Assembly (NCBI GenBank): GCA_036320915.1
Contig: JAXBDG010000010.1
Location: forward strand, 496,001-560,000
Source of the DNA: Linnemannia elongata
Taxonomy: Eukaryota; Mortierellomycota; Mortierellomycetes; Mortierellales; Mortierellaceae
Length of the DNA stretch: 64,000 bases
Direction: 5' to 3'
Shown here: positions 34,488-47,100 of the stretch, piece by piece
Layout: each line of letters opens with the position of its first letter
Numbering within the stretch: position 1 is the stretch's first letter
Made by a program: the position numbers and the translations under genes
Notes under the pieces: generated by a model
Seen by the model: only the letters and a program-made list of their open reading frames with translations
The model's database searches: none
Told to the model about the DNA's origin: nothing

Positions 34488-34719
34488 ACGCGTCCTTGGT
34501 TTGTTTTGTTTTTCGTTGGATAAATGAAATTGTCAGAGGCTTGAGTTGTCTTTGACGCGTTTTCTTGCCCTGACAAATAAAATGTTTTTGTTTTCTTGAC
34601 GAGCTCTTCTCTTCTTTTTTCTTCTTTTCTCCTCCTCCCTTCTTTTCTTCTTCTTTGCCCTTTCCACGTTTGAACCCTTTCCTATCCATTCTCTCAATCT
34701 TGACCACTTTGCCACGCGT
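34488..34719 (+). promoter_or_regulatory. Three MluI cell-cycle boxes (ACGCGT) upstream of RNR1
   Basis: ACGCGT occurs at 34488-34493, 34555-34560 and 34714-34719, that is 356, 289 and 130 nt before the ATG. In budding and fission yeast the same box bound by MBF drives G1/S expression of ribonucleotide reductase genes. Use by an MBF-like factor here is inference. Confidence 0.6.
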
Positions 34720-34843
34720 CTGCCCCTCTCTATCTACTTTCACGAACAATCATTGCATATCCGTCTTGCTTCATTTATCCTAAAAAAGCAAAACCAACCA
34801 CAACAATACCCCTACTTTCACTCACCCATACCTCACCATAACC

Positions 34844-37800
34844 ATGTTTGTCGTCAAGCGAGGTAAACCAGCTCTCGTACACTTGCTTTCTTGCCCTGTC
34901 TTGAATAAACGGTCTATGCTCCCCTCTCTTGATTCATCTCTCCTTCTGACATCCATCTCCTCTTTCTCTTTTGTGTACTGCATCACTCTCTGACGACTTC
35001 AGATGGAAGACACGAATCTGTAAGTACACCTCACTGCATACTCTATATTCTATTATTTTATGCATACCTTCTCGTATTGATTGCAAGTTGACTAATCTCC
35101 CTTTCTCTCCATTCATTGATCCTTTTTTTCTCATGAACAGGTTCACTTTGACAAGATTACCTCGAGAATCTCCAAGCTCTGCTATGGTCTGAATCCCGAC
35201 TTTGTTGATCCCCCTCGTGTGTCCCAAAAGGTAAACATACTTTTTTTTATGTGTGTTGTTAATGTACTCTTTTCATTGTTTTTTTTTGCCACCTTTTTCT
35301 ACCTTTCTCTATACCTGCCACCTCTCTCTCCTCCCCTCATTCCCTTTCACCCTCTCTTTTCCCTTTCGCTATCGTTATCCTTTATTCTTTTGGGGCGTCT
35401 TTTCTACCTATGTGTGAGAGGGGAAGAGTGTTTGAGCGACGAAGTCGCGAAAGCCATTGTTGTTATTGATAGAGTAGCACGCTTGTTATGTTTGGTGCAT
35501 GTATATTATGGTGGCAACGGACGGAAAAACGCCACGATCGAAGTCAACGAAAACAGACAAAACAATGATCCAATGACAATGAAGGACAGTCGCGGCGGAC
35601 CTGGTCACTCAAAACACCATAATAGGATTTTCTTTTGTTTATCTCTTCATTACGATCTTGAACCGTATTTGCTAATCAGCTGCATCTCTTTAACCAACAC
35701 GAACAACCATTAGGTTGTGCAAGGCATGTACCAAGGAATCACGACGGTCGAGCTCGACAACCTGGCTGCCGAGACCGCCGCCTACCTGACCACCAACCAC
35801 CCGGACTATGCCACCCTTGCCGCCCGCATCGCCATCTCCAACCTCCACAAGGAGACCAAGAAGGTCTTCTCGACCGTCATCGAGGATCTCTATACCCACA
35901 TCCATCCCACCCTCAACCGCAACGTCCCCCTCGTCTCCCAGGAGACCTACGAGATCGTCATGGAGCACGCCGACCGTCTCAACTCGGCCATCATCTACGA
36001 CCGTGACTATGGCTACAACTTTTTCGGCTTCAAGACTCTCGAAAAGTCCTATCTCTTGCGCATCAACGGTACGGTTATACTCTGGTTTGTGCATTTCTGT
36101 TGCAGTCCACTCTTTCAAGAAGTCGCATTACTAATATTCTCTGCCTTCGTTGATTGAATATTACTATGTCATAGATGTTGTGGTTGAGCGCCCTCAGCAC
36201 ATGATCATGCGTGTGTCGATCGGCATCCACGGCCGCGACATTGAGGCTGCCGTTGAGACGTACAACTATATGTCGGAAAAGTATTTCACTCACGCGACAC
36301 CTACCTTGTTCAATGCCGGAACCCCTCGTCCCCAGATGTCGAGTTGCTTTTTGGTCCAGATGGCTGATGACAGTATCGAGGGAATCTACGACACCTTGAA
36401 GACGTGCTCGCTGATTTCAAAGTCGGCTGGCGGTGTCGGTGTCAGCTTCCAAAAGATCCGTGCCTCAGGCTCATATATTGCTGGAACTAACGGAAACTCC
36501 AACGGTATTATCCCCATGCTCCGTGTCTTCAATGACACTGCCCGCTTTGTCAACCAGGGTGGTGGAAAGCGTAACGGATCCTTCGCCATGTAAGTTTTTC
36601 TTTGAGAGATTATGCACTGATCGACATTGTGCCACATGGCGAAATATTTAATTTCTGGTTCTTAGCAACGTATTTGCTAACCGTTATGGAATTTTGTTAC
36701 ATTATCTGTGTCACTGAATAGGTATTTGGAGCCATGGCACGCGGATGTGTTCGAGTTCTTGGATCTTCGCAAGAACACTGGCCATGAGGAGCTCCGTGCC
36801 CGTGACTTGTTCTTGGGTCTCTGGATCCCTGACTTGTTCATGAAGTGCGTCCAGGACGATGGCGACTGGCACTTGTTCTGCCCTGGCGAGTGCCCCGGCC
36901 TCGACCGTGTCTGGGGACAGGACTTTGTTGACCTCTACAACAAGTACGTTGCCGCCCATAAGTACCGCAGAGTCGTCAAGGCCCAGAAGCTCTGGTTCGC
37001 CATCATCGATGCCCAGATCGAAACCGGCATGCCCTACATGCTTTACAAAGGTGAGGGCTTGTTTCTTCATTGCCTTGAATTATTATCCATAACGAGTTTC
37101 TGATCGACCAACGACTAACAATGTAAATTACTTACTAATACAACTAGATTCTTGCAATGCAAAGTCGAACCAAAAGAACTTGGGAACGATTACCTGTTCC
37201 AACCTCTGCACAGAGATCGTTGAATACACTGCCCCTGACGAGGTCGCTGTCTGCAACTTGGCTTCCATTGCCCTGCCCAAGTTTGTCGATGCCAAGAGCA
37301 ACCGTTTCGACTTTGAGAAGATGCACGAGGTTGTCAAGGTTGCGACCAAGAACATGAACAAGGTCATCGATCGCAACTACTACCCCGTCCCCGAGGCCGA
37401 GAAGAGCAACAAGCGTCACCGCCCCATTGGTCTTGGTGTTCAGGGTCTTGCCGATGCCTTCATTATGCTGCGCTATGCCTTTGACTCACCCGAGGCTCGC
37501 CAGTTGAACAAGGATATCTTTGAGACGCTCTACCACGCCGCCTTGGAGGCCTCGTGCGATATTGCCAAGGTCGAGGGACCCTATGAGACCTACGAGGGAT
37601 CGCCCGTCAGCGCGGGTATCCTCCAGTACGACATGTGGAACGTCAAGCCCAGCAACCGCTGGGACTGGGCCCGCCTGAAGGAGAACATCAAGAAGCACGG
37701 TGTCCGCAACTCGCTTTTGGTTGCCCCCATGCCCACTGCTTCGACCAGCCAGATCCTTGGCAACAACGAGTGCTTTGAGCCCTACACCTCCAACATTTAC

Positions 37801-38523
37801 CAACGCCGCGTCCTCTCCGGCGAGTTCCAAGTCGTCGTAAGTCTCTTGCTCCAAGGTTATTTTTTCAGCTTTGTTTTCAGTTCAATTTGATTAGAATGTG
37901 ATGATTAACGACTTGTTTTATTTATGAATTAGAACCACCATTTGCTGAACGACTTGACGCAGATGGGTCTTTGGAACGAGTCGATGAAGAACCAGATCAT
38001 TGCAGCAAGTGGATCGATCCAGGGCCTGTCTGAGTTGACGCCCGAGTTCAAGAAGCTGTACAGGACCATCTGGGAGATTCCTCAGAAGTCTCTTTTGGAG
38101 ATGGCAGCCGACCGTGCACCCTTCATTGACCAGTCGCAGTCACTCAATGTGTTCATGTCTGACCCCACATCGAGCAAGATGACCTCGATGCACTTTTTCG
38201 CGTGGAAGCAAGGGCTCAAGACTGGCATGTACTATCTGCGCTCGCGCCCCGCTGTCGATGCCATCAAGTTCACGGTCGATCAGCAGGCTCTGGTCGAAAG
38301 TCTCAAAAAGCAGGCTTTGGTCGCCAAGGCTGTCAAGCAGCAGACTGTAATCAACACGACTGGTGCTGGTTCCGGTGCTGGCGCCGGTGGATCTGGATCT
38401 GTGAATGGGTTGACGACCCCTGAGATCGAGTCGCCCAAGTTGGACGAGGACGATAAGAGGAGGTTGGAGGCGATTATGTGTTCGTTGGAGAACAAGGATG
38501 CCTGCGTTATGTGCAGCGGATAA
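34844..38523 (+). CDS. RNR1: Ribonucleoside-diphosphate reductase large subunit (class Ia), eight exons
   Basis: Exons 34844-34862, 35003-35019, 35141-35230, 35714-36068, 36175-36589, 36722-37050, 37148-37836 and 37933-38523 join to 834 aa. The N-terminal ATP cone ([20 protein letters not shown]) spans exons 1-3; exon 2 is only 17 nt. Catalytic residues are present at the eukaryotic positions: MSSC with Cys218, NLCTEI with Asn427, Cys429 and Glu431, VCNLAS with Cys444, and the Tyr pair in [10 protein letters not shown] near 738-739. The specificity loop [10 protein letters not shown] is intact. A Gly/Ser/Ala-rich linker leads to the C-terminal redox pair CVMC. The enzyme reduces NDPs to dNDPs with the small subunit (not in this window) for DNA synthesis. 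Three ACGCGT boxes upstream suggest G1/S control. It ends 167 bp from the convergent phosphatase gene. Confidence 0.97.
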
Positions 38524-38690
38524 ATTCCTTGTTTTTTTCCTCTCCATTTTTATTTGTACTTTTAATACCTCGTTTACATTATTCATATTCTTAATACCTT
38601 GCAGCGATTGCATATACCATTGCGCTACGTTTCTCTACAATTACATTTGTAATAAATCCTGAAGTTTTATAAGTATTTTCTATGCATGTT

Positions 38691-40015
38691 CTAGACAGTA
38701 GCGGCGACAACGAATGCAATTGTGACCAAAATTGTTGACGATGAAGGAATAAAAGTGTTGGCATGAGAAGGAGAAGAGGCAGGAGAACCATGAGACGATG
38801 ACTTCCTATGGGGTACACCCGTCAAGAATCCTGGAATCGTCTCATTAAACAACCCTACATCAGCAATCGTCGTCGCGACCTCGAGATTCTGGTACCCAGT
38901 CCTATCCGCCACAAGTTTGAACACATTCGCCAGCTTCTTGTTCGCGTCGTTCCTTCCCAAGTTCCCCAGATCCCAGTTGGATTCTACAGTCGAGAGGAGG
39001 GAGTAGTGGGTGTAGAATGTAGAGTCGGTTGTGTTTTTTAGGGATGGAGGCATGACGAGATCGTTGGAGCCGAGGAGGAGGGCGTAGACGAGGTTGTCGC
39101 CGATGGTGTAGTCTTCTGTTTCGTCAAAGGTTATGGCGACGAGGGTGTTGGAGTGCAAGATGGCTGGGGAGGTTAGGAGGGGAGGTAAGAAGGTGGAGAG
39201 AAAGAGGGATGCGTCGCGGACGGTTGTGTTATGACCGTTGTTTATCATATTAGGAGTGTAATACATGTAGTTCGGGAGAGGAGTTTCAGGAGTGGTAGTT
39301 GACGAAGAAGAGGCGGCGGCGAAGAGGTCAAGAGGGAGCTGTGAAGCCGGCACGACGTTCTTACAACGTGTCGCGTTTCCTGCGATGGACTCGTGGGTTA
39401 CAAACGGGTTATGCTTCCTGAAGTACAACCCGTCTCCCGTGTACGAACTTTTGTAGCAGATTTCCGGCATATCTTCCTGATAGGTCTTCCAGGTGAGATG
39501 TTTGGGTTCGAGGAGGTCGACGATGGTAGAGTAGTTTGCGGGGATGGAGCAGTCATAGTCCTTGTTAAGTCCATAGTAGTCCCCTGCGATGGATGCGATG
39601 TAGTTTGGTTGGGAGGGGTGGGTGAGAGCGTGATAGTTTGTGAGTAAGATTCCGGTTTGGGAGAGGTGTTGGAGGTATGGGTCTGAGGCAGCTAGTGCGT
39701 AGTTCTAAAAGTGTTGAAGGGGGAAAAGGTTGAAGAAAAAGGAGGGGGGTGTGTCGAGTTTGCATGGGTTATTTTCAGATAATTTGGGCGTAGCCATAGA
39801 GTAAAGGTAGGAGTAATTGTTTGAAAAGGGAGATATTGGCTTACGGTGTTTTCGAGAAGGATGATGAGGATATGGTCGAATGCTTTGCCTTTTGGTGGTT
39901 GTTGTTGCTGGTGGTGGATTGTTGATAGATCGTCTGGTTCTGCGGCGTGGGCGAAGGTGGTGGTGAGTGCTGAGGCGAATATTGCTGCCAGCGGGAAGAG
40001 TTGTTTGAGGATCAT
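38691..40015 (-). CDS. Secreted acid phosphatase-like phosphoesterase (PF04185 type), two exons
   Basis: Minus-strand exon 1 is 40015-39845 (57 codons) and exon 2 is 39704-38691, phase 0, 394 aa in all. Residues 1-24 are a signal peptide (MILKQLFPLAAIFASALTTT). Then come KAFDHILIILLENT, THPSQPNYIASIAGDYYG, IPANYSTIVDLLE, YQEDMPEICY, NPFVTHESI, YYTPNMINNGHNTTVRDA and AITFDETEDY, the ordered motifs of fungal phosphate-repressible acid phosphatases. Several N-glycosylation sites are visible (for example NYS, NTT, NET). The C-terminus is Ser-rich and ends in a hydrophobic stretch (TILVTIAFVVAATV), as expected for a GPI-anchor signal. It likely hydrolyses phosphomonoesters or phospholipid headgroups at the wall or plasma membrane; substrate unknown. 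It is divergent from the multicopper oxidase gene. Confidence 0.88.
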
Positions 40016-41141
40016 TTCTGTATGGGTATGTGAGGGGATGAGAACGAAAAAAAAAAAAAAAAAAAAAAAAAAGGAAAAGATGGTTGCAAAATGAAGAAAG
40101 GAAGAAATCAGAGAGGAGAAGAGGAACAGAGAAGAAGGATCGGTTATGTTTGTTAGAAAAGTAAAGAAGCAGGAAGAAGGGGAATTTGTGAGGGAGAGAA
40201 GAGGAGAGGCAAGATCTAAAGGAAAAGAAGAAAAAGAACTCGTCTTTCGCGTAAGTACACATTAGGAAACGTAAAACGATGGGGTCATTAAGGTCGCCCT
40301 TTTTTTCTTACCGAAGAATGCATTCACAAGTATGACTGACAGTTACAGCTTGTAAATCCAAGGCAGAGAAGAGGACTGGAACAGGGGAGGGGAGTGAAGG
40401 GGGGGCAAGAGGTCGTCTATAGTCGCAAGGGGAGAGGGAGGAGGGGATGGTGCACAGTATGTTGGCCTATGTCCCTTAACATTGTTCCATCGGCATATTT
40501 TTGTCTAATTTCCGGCCTTCCTTCACCTCCCCCTTGATGGCATGGTGGGGTTGATAGACAACAAAAAAAGGACAGACGAGACGGAGAGAGGAGAGAGTCA
40601 AAGAACACTCTAACAACGACGACAATATATACCCATCTGGACTCTTGTGTTTTTCAGCATCGTTGCATGAAGAATCTTTGCACAGACACTCTCATATTTC
40701 CTTGAGCGATGAGTGAATTGCCTAGGGCGAGTAGGCCATAGGCACCTTGTGCGTTGCTCTTGTTCCTAGCGAGAGAAGGAGGGGCAAAGCTCGACTTTAT
40801 TTTTCTCAGGGCGGGCAGGCAGGCAGGAACATAAAACGGAAAACGGTAGTTACTACTCACAACATGGCATCCTTTGCTCCCCACCCTCTCTCCCCTCTCT
40901 TTCTGCCTTTTTGAAGGGGCGATGCTATGCCAGCAGGGATGATATCAATGAGGCGCACGTTACTACCGTTTTCCCGTCTTCCTCCTTCCCTACTCTCCTT
41001 TCCTTCCCCTGCCGAAATCAAAGCCATTTCCTCCCTGCTTCGTGTTTCGCTCCCTTTTTTATTTTCTGATTATGTTCCTCGTCATTAATGCCTTCACTCT
41101 TTCTCTTTCTTTTATTGCCTACGTCCCCAAACCCTTTCAAG
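40016..41141. other. Divergent promoter spacer, phosphatase and multicopper oxidase
   Basis: 1.1 kb shared upstream region. An A26 run lies at 40047-40072 next to the phosphatase ATG (T26 in its leader), with purine-rich DNA to 40240 (pyrimidine-rich on the phosphatase strand). A TATATA motif near 40625 and a CT-rich stretch at 40880-41060 precede the oxidase. No gene seen. Confidence 0.6.
40047..40072 (+). repeat. A26 homopolymer in the phosphatase 5' leader
   Basis: Run of 26 A starting 32 nt upstream of the phosphatase start codon. Confidence 0.95.
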
Positions 41142-43618
41142 ATGATGACTCCATGGTTAGACAGCAGGAAGCCAGAATACAAGTACCGAAGAGTCCTGGT
41201 CATCACCTCAGTTCTGGCGATAACAACGCTGATCCTGTCGCTTACACTCCTCATCATCGACCGGCTCTGCCCTCAGGATTCAAGTTCGCTGTGGGACTAT
41301 TCGTCGTACGATATCAAGGACGACCCGTGGGAGTATAACTTGAGCAAAAACAACTTCACGATCTCGAGAGTTCCTGCGACGCGGTATTATGAGTGGACTA
41401 TCTCACAGCATGTTACTGCGCCTGATGGATTTGAAAGACCTATGCTCCTTGTCAATGGTAATTGATAGTATTGTTACTTTGAAAGCAATATGGTTTTGAG
41501 CTCCGTTGTTTTATAACTAGATGAAGTGCGATTTTTTTTATTGATGATAGGAAAGTTTCCAGGACCGTTGGTTGAGGCGAACGCGGGAGACAGGATTGTG
41601 GTGAAAGTAACGAATGATATGGTCAATGGAACGGCCATTCACTGGCACGGCATGTTCCAGAATGGTAACAACAGGATCTTGTTTACCTTTGTTTTTGACT
41701 GAATGTCTGTGTAACAGCAACGGAGAAAAAGGTGACCAACCTGCATTTCATAATTGACAATAGGCACGAACTGGATGGATGGGACGACGGGAGTGACACA
41801 GTGTCCGATCCCACCAGGACAGAGTTTCACGTATAACTTCACGGTTGCGAACCAATGGGGCACTTATTGGTGGCATGCCCATGCGGCCTCCCAGTACGTC
41901 GATGGCATCGTGGGTAAGTAACAAAAAGTCATAAAGTAGTATTGATCGACGTGTCCGTGTGCTGAGACTGATCGGCGTCATTAATTGATCAAATAGGACC
42001 GTTGATCATCCACAGCCCAGACGAGCCCCATCTGGATAAATACGACCAGGATCTGATCATGATGGTCTCAGACCACTACCACACCGACTCTGCATCTCTT
42101 GTCGCTTGGTATCTCAGCACTGCAAGCGAGGGTGTAGAACCCGTCCCCGACAATGGCCTCATCAACGGCCGCAACTCCTTCGACTGCTCACTAGCCACCG
42201 AGGCATTGTTCCCCTCAACACCAGGCTCAGGAGGATATGGAAGGGACCGGTGTTACTCGAATGCACCACGGGCCGTCCTGGATGTCGAACACGGGCTGAC
42301 CTACAGGATCCGGATTATTAACACGGGGAGTTTTGCGGATTTCAAGGTTTCGGTGGACGAACATGAATTGGAGGTGATTGAGGCCGATGGGGTGGATATG
42401 GTGCCTGTGAAGGTTGAAAGGGTCCCGATTCATGTCGCACAGAGGTATTCGGTGCTCTTGGTTGCGGATCAGTCTAAGGGTGGTGAAAGGTTTTGGATTC
42501 GGGCAGAGATGAATACAAATTGCTTTAATGTTGAGAACCCGGCTCTGGATCCTTCTGTCAAGGCGATCCTGCGGTACAAAATGCCATCGATATCACCTGT
42601 CAGCACCAACAACACCAGCAACAAGAGCAGGACTTCAGGGATAGCTCCTCAGGAAATACCGACCTCCAAGGACTGGGAGGAAAGCGCTTGGTCACCGCAT
42701 TGTGACGACCTGAAGACTGAGATGCTGAAACCGTTCTTCGCCAGAGTCGCTCCTCAGGCGGACATTCAAGTGGTGTTGGAAATGTCCTTTCAGACGATTA
42801 CTCGGGATCGTGTGAACATGGGGTATGTGAACAGGACGTCCTGGAGACCGCAGCTCAACAGCCCGACTTTGTTGCAGGCTGTTGAAGGTGGTGGGGGCGG
42901 AGGAAATTCGGCCATAGCGTTTGATGCGTCGCAGTTGGTTGTTACCCTGGAGACGATCCAGACGGTCGAGCTTGTTGTCAATAGTAAGTTAGACATGTTC
43001 ATGTCGGCATCTTGACCTTCGCTTTTGTTTTTTGTGGTAGGCAAGGAATTGACCCGTGGTCCATGTCTTTTCATATTTTTTTCTATCGCTTTTATAGATT
43101 TGGATGAAGGAGCACATCCCTTTCATTTGGTGAGTCGATTCGCCCGTGAGCATATGCCTTCCTCAGATACGACAGATGGAACTGTACATTGTGTCTGTAA
43201 AACTAACTGCTCGTTTTGCCGCTCGACCACTTATTTAGCACGGCCATATATTCTACGTTGTTGCGACAGGAGACGGTAGTTATATGCCTGGAAGATCTGC
43301 GTTGCGTACCGAGAACCCCCTCCGGCGCGATACGGTGACTATCCCTCCGTATGGATACGTAGTCCTAAGATTCGTCAGTGACAACCCGGGGTTGTGGGCA
43401 TTTCATTGTCACATTGACTGGCATATGGCAGCGGGGTTAATGATGCAGTTCTTGACGCTGCCTAGTCAAGTCAAAGTAAGAAAATACCGTTGGGTTTTTT
43501 GAATTGGGAGTTCTTGATAAATTATGTATGCTCACCTTTGCTCGTCTCTGTTCTATTTAACCTTCTCTCACAGGCATTTGAAATACCTCAGGACGTAAGG
43601 GAGTTGTGTCAACGTTAA
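41142..43618 (+). CDS. Multicopper oxidase (laccase/ferroxidase-like) with N-terminal membrane anchor, seven exons
   Basis: Exons 41142-41457, 41551-41664, 41764-41913, 41997-42983, 43098-43129, 43239-43475 and 43574-43618 join to 626 aa. All four copper motifs are intact: HWHG (His136, His138), WWHAH (His181, His183), HPFHLHGH (His529-His536, split by an intron) and HCHIDWH (His589, Cys590, His591, His595), with Leu600 as the likely axial residue of the type 1 site. Residues about 18-40 ([22 protein letters not shown]) form a hydrophobic segment after a basic, signal-less start, so a type II anchor is likely. There is no C-terminal membrane helix as in Fet3. The central cupredoxin domain is in exon 4. 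The enzyme couples one-electron oxidation of phenols or metals to reduction of O2; the substrate cannot be told. An alternative ATG at 41088 has a weaker context. Confidence 0.92.
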
Positions 43619-44166
43619 TTTATGGTTTGGTGGCGCTTCTGGTCTGGGGCGTGACTGCGGGTCCAATTGCCTCATGTTCGCCAAGCTCATTTTCCCACAG
43701 CGACACAGAGCGAGACAAGCTACAAGGTTACAACGACCCACCTGTCAGACTGTCGAGCGTCGCCTTGGTTTTTGGTTCACACCTTTCAACCACTCCACAC
43801 TTCCTCACTCTCACAAGCACTTTTTGTAAACACCATCAACATACCCTTTCCTCTTTCTTCAGTCTCCTGTAATCTAGCCTCTTTTCATTCACAACAACCC
43901 TACCCTCGCCACGTTTCTCATTAAAAAGAAGCCTACTTCGCAACTCTCTGCATCGTCCACTGTCCATCGCTGTCACTTCCCTTGAAAAAGTCAACCAACT
44001 CGCCTCGCAGCACGTATGTCTGTTTTGACAACAACAAAGCTCAGGACTTGCAACGAGAGTTCACCATGGAAACAACAGATACTAATCAGATAACGCGTTA
44101 CCTGTTTGTTTGTCATAGTGCTCACAGTCTTCAACACCCACCTTCACACATATACCCACCTCACCT
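43619..44166. other. Spacer between multicopper oxidase and coiled-coil gene
   Basis: 548 bp with CT/CA-rich sequence, the probable 3' UTR of one gene and 5' leader of the next. Another ATG at 44044 lies in a different frame from the gene that follows. Confidence 0.5.
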
Positions 44167-47100
44167 ATGGAGTCGATGCGACAGCAGCAGGACGGGCTTC
44201 ATCAAGACCGATTGCCTCATGGACTCTTTATGGCACTAGAAGAACTACGAATAGACTCGCCCGTGACACTGGACCAATTGGTCCAGTTCCTTGACGCTTT
44301 TGACGACATATGGGTGGCGTATCAACACAAGATTATCACTGAAACGACAGCCTCAGGGGACGAGGATGTCTGGGCCCACATTTTGAGTACTTCCTCGCCA
44401 GACGTCCTTGATATCAGGAAACAGCGTGCCCTCACTGGTTTGGAACCTCGTCTTGTTGACTGTACCGAAACCCTTATGAGCTCGTAAGGATATTTCACGC
44501 TTGATAAAAAATGCGCCAATTATTTATGTGCCGATTTTTTTTTCTCCGTTGAGCCCACCCACTTAAGTTTCTATTGTTCGTTTCTTTCACTTACTTTCTG
44601 GACTAAAAATCTAGAGTGAGGAACCTTACGCAACTAATGTCATGCGCGGATAGATCATGCACGACCAACGGTTGGCGCATCGTGCTCTCAATTACAGGAT
44701 TTCTCGCACAGTGTGACAACCTTGTCTTCGACATGGACTTTTACGACACACCTTTAACAGCAGTATCGCCATCAACATCTACCACAACAGCTACCACACC
44801 ATCGCGATCATCTTCGCCATCGCCATTACCTCCGCGCTTCATCACTAGACCAGGCGAGCAAGGATTTGACAAAGAGCGTTGGCCTTCATACGGAGCACTA
44901 ATTCCTGTGACCATTGTCTCTTTTGAGGAACTCTGTAGTCTTTGGGAGCGAGTCCTCAGGCGTCTTTCGACATCACAATATTCTCAATTGGAATGGTGCA
45001 TGAATTCGGAGAGCTATGGAGATGCCACTCGGGTTTTGACGGCATTACAGGATCGATGGGAGCAATTGATGGTGGATGACACGAGTTCCGGTACGGAGGA
45101 TGTTGTCGTGAGCCTACCGCCCATCACGAACGTGTGCAAAGTCCTGCGACTGCTGGAACGTATGAGAGACAAAGATCTTGCGCGGAAGGACGTTCACACG
45201 ATGTTCCAGCCTCCACCGCAGGAGATGGATCTGGGACTGGATCTGCACCCACCGGCGAAGCTGGAGCTAGAACTTGATCTGCATTTGGACTTGGATCAAG
45301 GTCTGGGGTGTCATGTGGACGAGATTCAGGACCAGGCAACGATACCACTACCTGCACCGCCAACCTTTGATGGAACGCACAGTGACGACAGCTTGTACGA
45401 CCCGGATGAGTGGTTCGTCTCGCCGGAGGAGGTTCCAGTGCCGCGAGATGTGATTATAGTCAACGGTCCGAAGGTACAACATCGAATGCCTTCCTCCGCT
45501 GGCGAATTGAACGACCAGGTTGAGAATTTGCCTTGTCCATCGCCGCCTGGCAATCTCGGTCACGACTCGACACCAAGGATGCATCATTCCCCGCCCGTCG
45601 AGCAATCTACACCTATAGTCGCCTCTTTGCCGTTCGGAAAGATAGCGGCTGAGGACTCAACGACCAGCCAGCTTGAGACTCTGCGGGATCAGCAGGAGCA
45701 AGGACAGCGACAGCTACAACAGCAAATCGAAAGGCTTCAACAACAACTCGAATCTATTCAACTCCAGCACGATCAACAATATAAACGCTTGTCAACCCTC
45801 GAGCAGAAGCAGGAACCGCAACGCCAAGAGCAGACGCAGCTGAGTAACTGGTTCCAGGATTGGGTGCAACAGAACGAGCAGGCCGAGAAGGATAGGCATA
45901 AGCGGATGATGGATATGCAGGAGCAGTTGCACTGGCAACAACAACGGCTGACCGATTGGGGAGATCTGTACCGGGAGGGAGTTTGGGTGGAGCAAAGCGA
46001 TTTTGATCGTCTGGAGATCCAGTTCGAACGACTGCAGAAACTCCAGAGACAGCAACAAGCAGCCCAGGCCCTAGTTTCAACATCAAGCTCACCCAAGACA
46101 GACCCAAGGTCACTACAATCACTTGACCAAAAGAGGCTCCAGCAGCTCGTTGCTGACCACCATCAGCTGGAGACAAAGTATCGGCACCTCAAGCAAGAGT
46201 TTGACAGGCAGGCAGAGAAGCAGCGACGGCAATGGGAGCGGCAACAGCAGATGGAGCAACAACTCGCCAAACACCAAGGGATCATACAGGGCCACAAGCA
46301 ACAATTCCGACAGTTGAATTCCGATCAAAAGTCTCGTACGGCCCAATACCTTCAGCGGATCAATGAGTTGGAAGCACAGCTTGCGCATCTTCGGAAGTCC
46401 CACGACTCTCGGGTAGCATCCTCCAAGTCGAGTTTGGCGCCTTTGCAAGCGTCGGCAGAAGTGAGCCCGCCTCAGGGACAGCCAGCAGTGGACCCTGTAA
46501 CGCTTCAACCATCGTCCAGCAAACAGCAAGTGGCAACTTCGACACCACAGAGTCCTCCCAGCCGGATTAGGACCAGAAGGATGACGCGTGCCACCTCTAG
46601 TCGACGGGACGATTCGACATCTGACGCAGGATCCGTACACCATCGTCCTGGCCCGAGCGAGGTAGAGCTTGCTGACAAAGACGCTGCAGCGGATCACTCG
46701 AACTCGACCGAGGGTAATGATACTCCAGAGCCGGAGGAGGGCAACGCTGACGACAATAGTGAGGTTGAGGAAGAGTCTGCAAGAGCATCCGATGACGAGA
46801 AAGAGGCTAAGGAAAAATCGGATTCGCTGTCGACTATCACCAACGAGGGCCGCTCAGTCCGGAGGAGCAGGAGACATATCGCTGGTCGAGAGAGTGAGGT
46901 TCCTGTTGCCTCTGCATTTGCAGAACCCTTCAGACATGATGGCAACGTCCACCTGAAGTACAGAGTCAAGAGAACGTACAAAAGAAGGGCAGGAGCAGTA
47001 CGGGATCTTCCCCAGAGGCTGTTGCGAGGGCGGCGACAGATCAAGGATGAGACGAAGACGGTAGCACCAGTAGATAAGGAGGAGGAGAGTAAGAAGAAAG

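Larger units (their letters stand above)
32239..34843. other. Intergenic between the Ecl1-like gene and RNR1
   Basis: 2.6 kb. It contains CT-rich blocks (32560-32960, 33840-34150 and 34600-34740), a (CTGT)n repeat at 33098-33131 and the RNR1 promoter with three ACGCGT boxes. ORFs here come from the CT-rich tracts and have no family resemblance. Confidence 0.6.
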
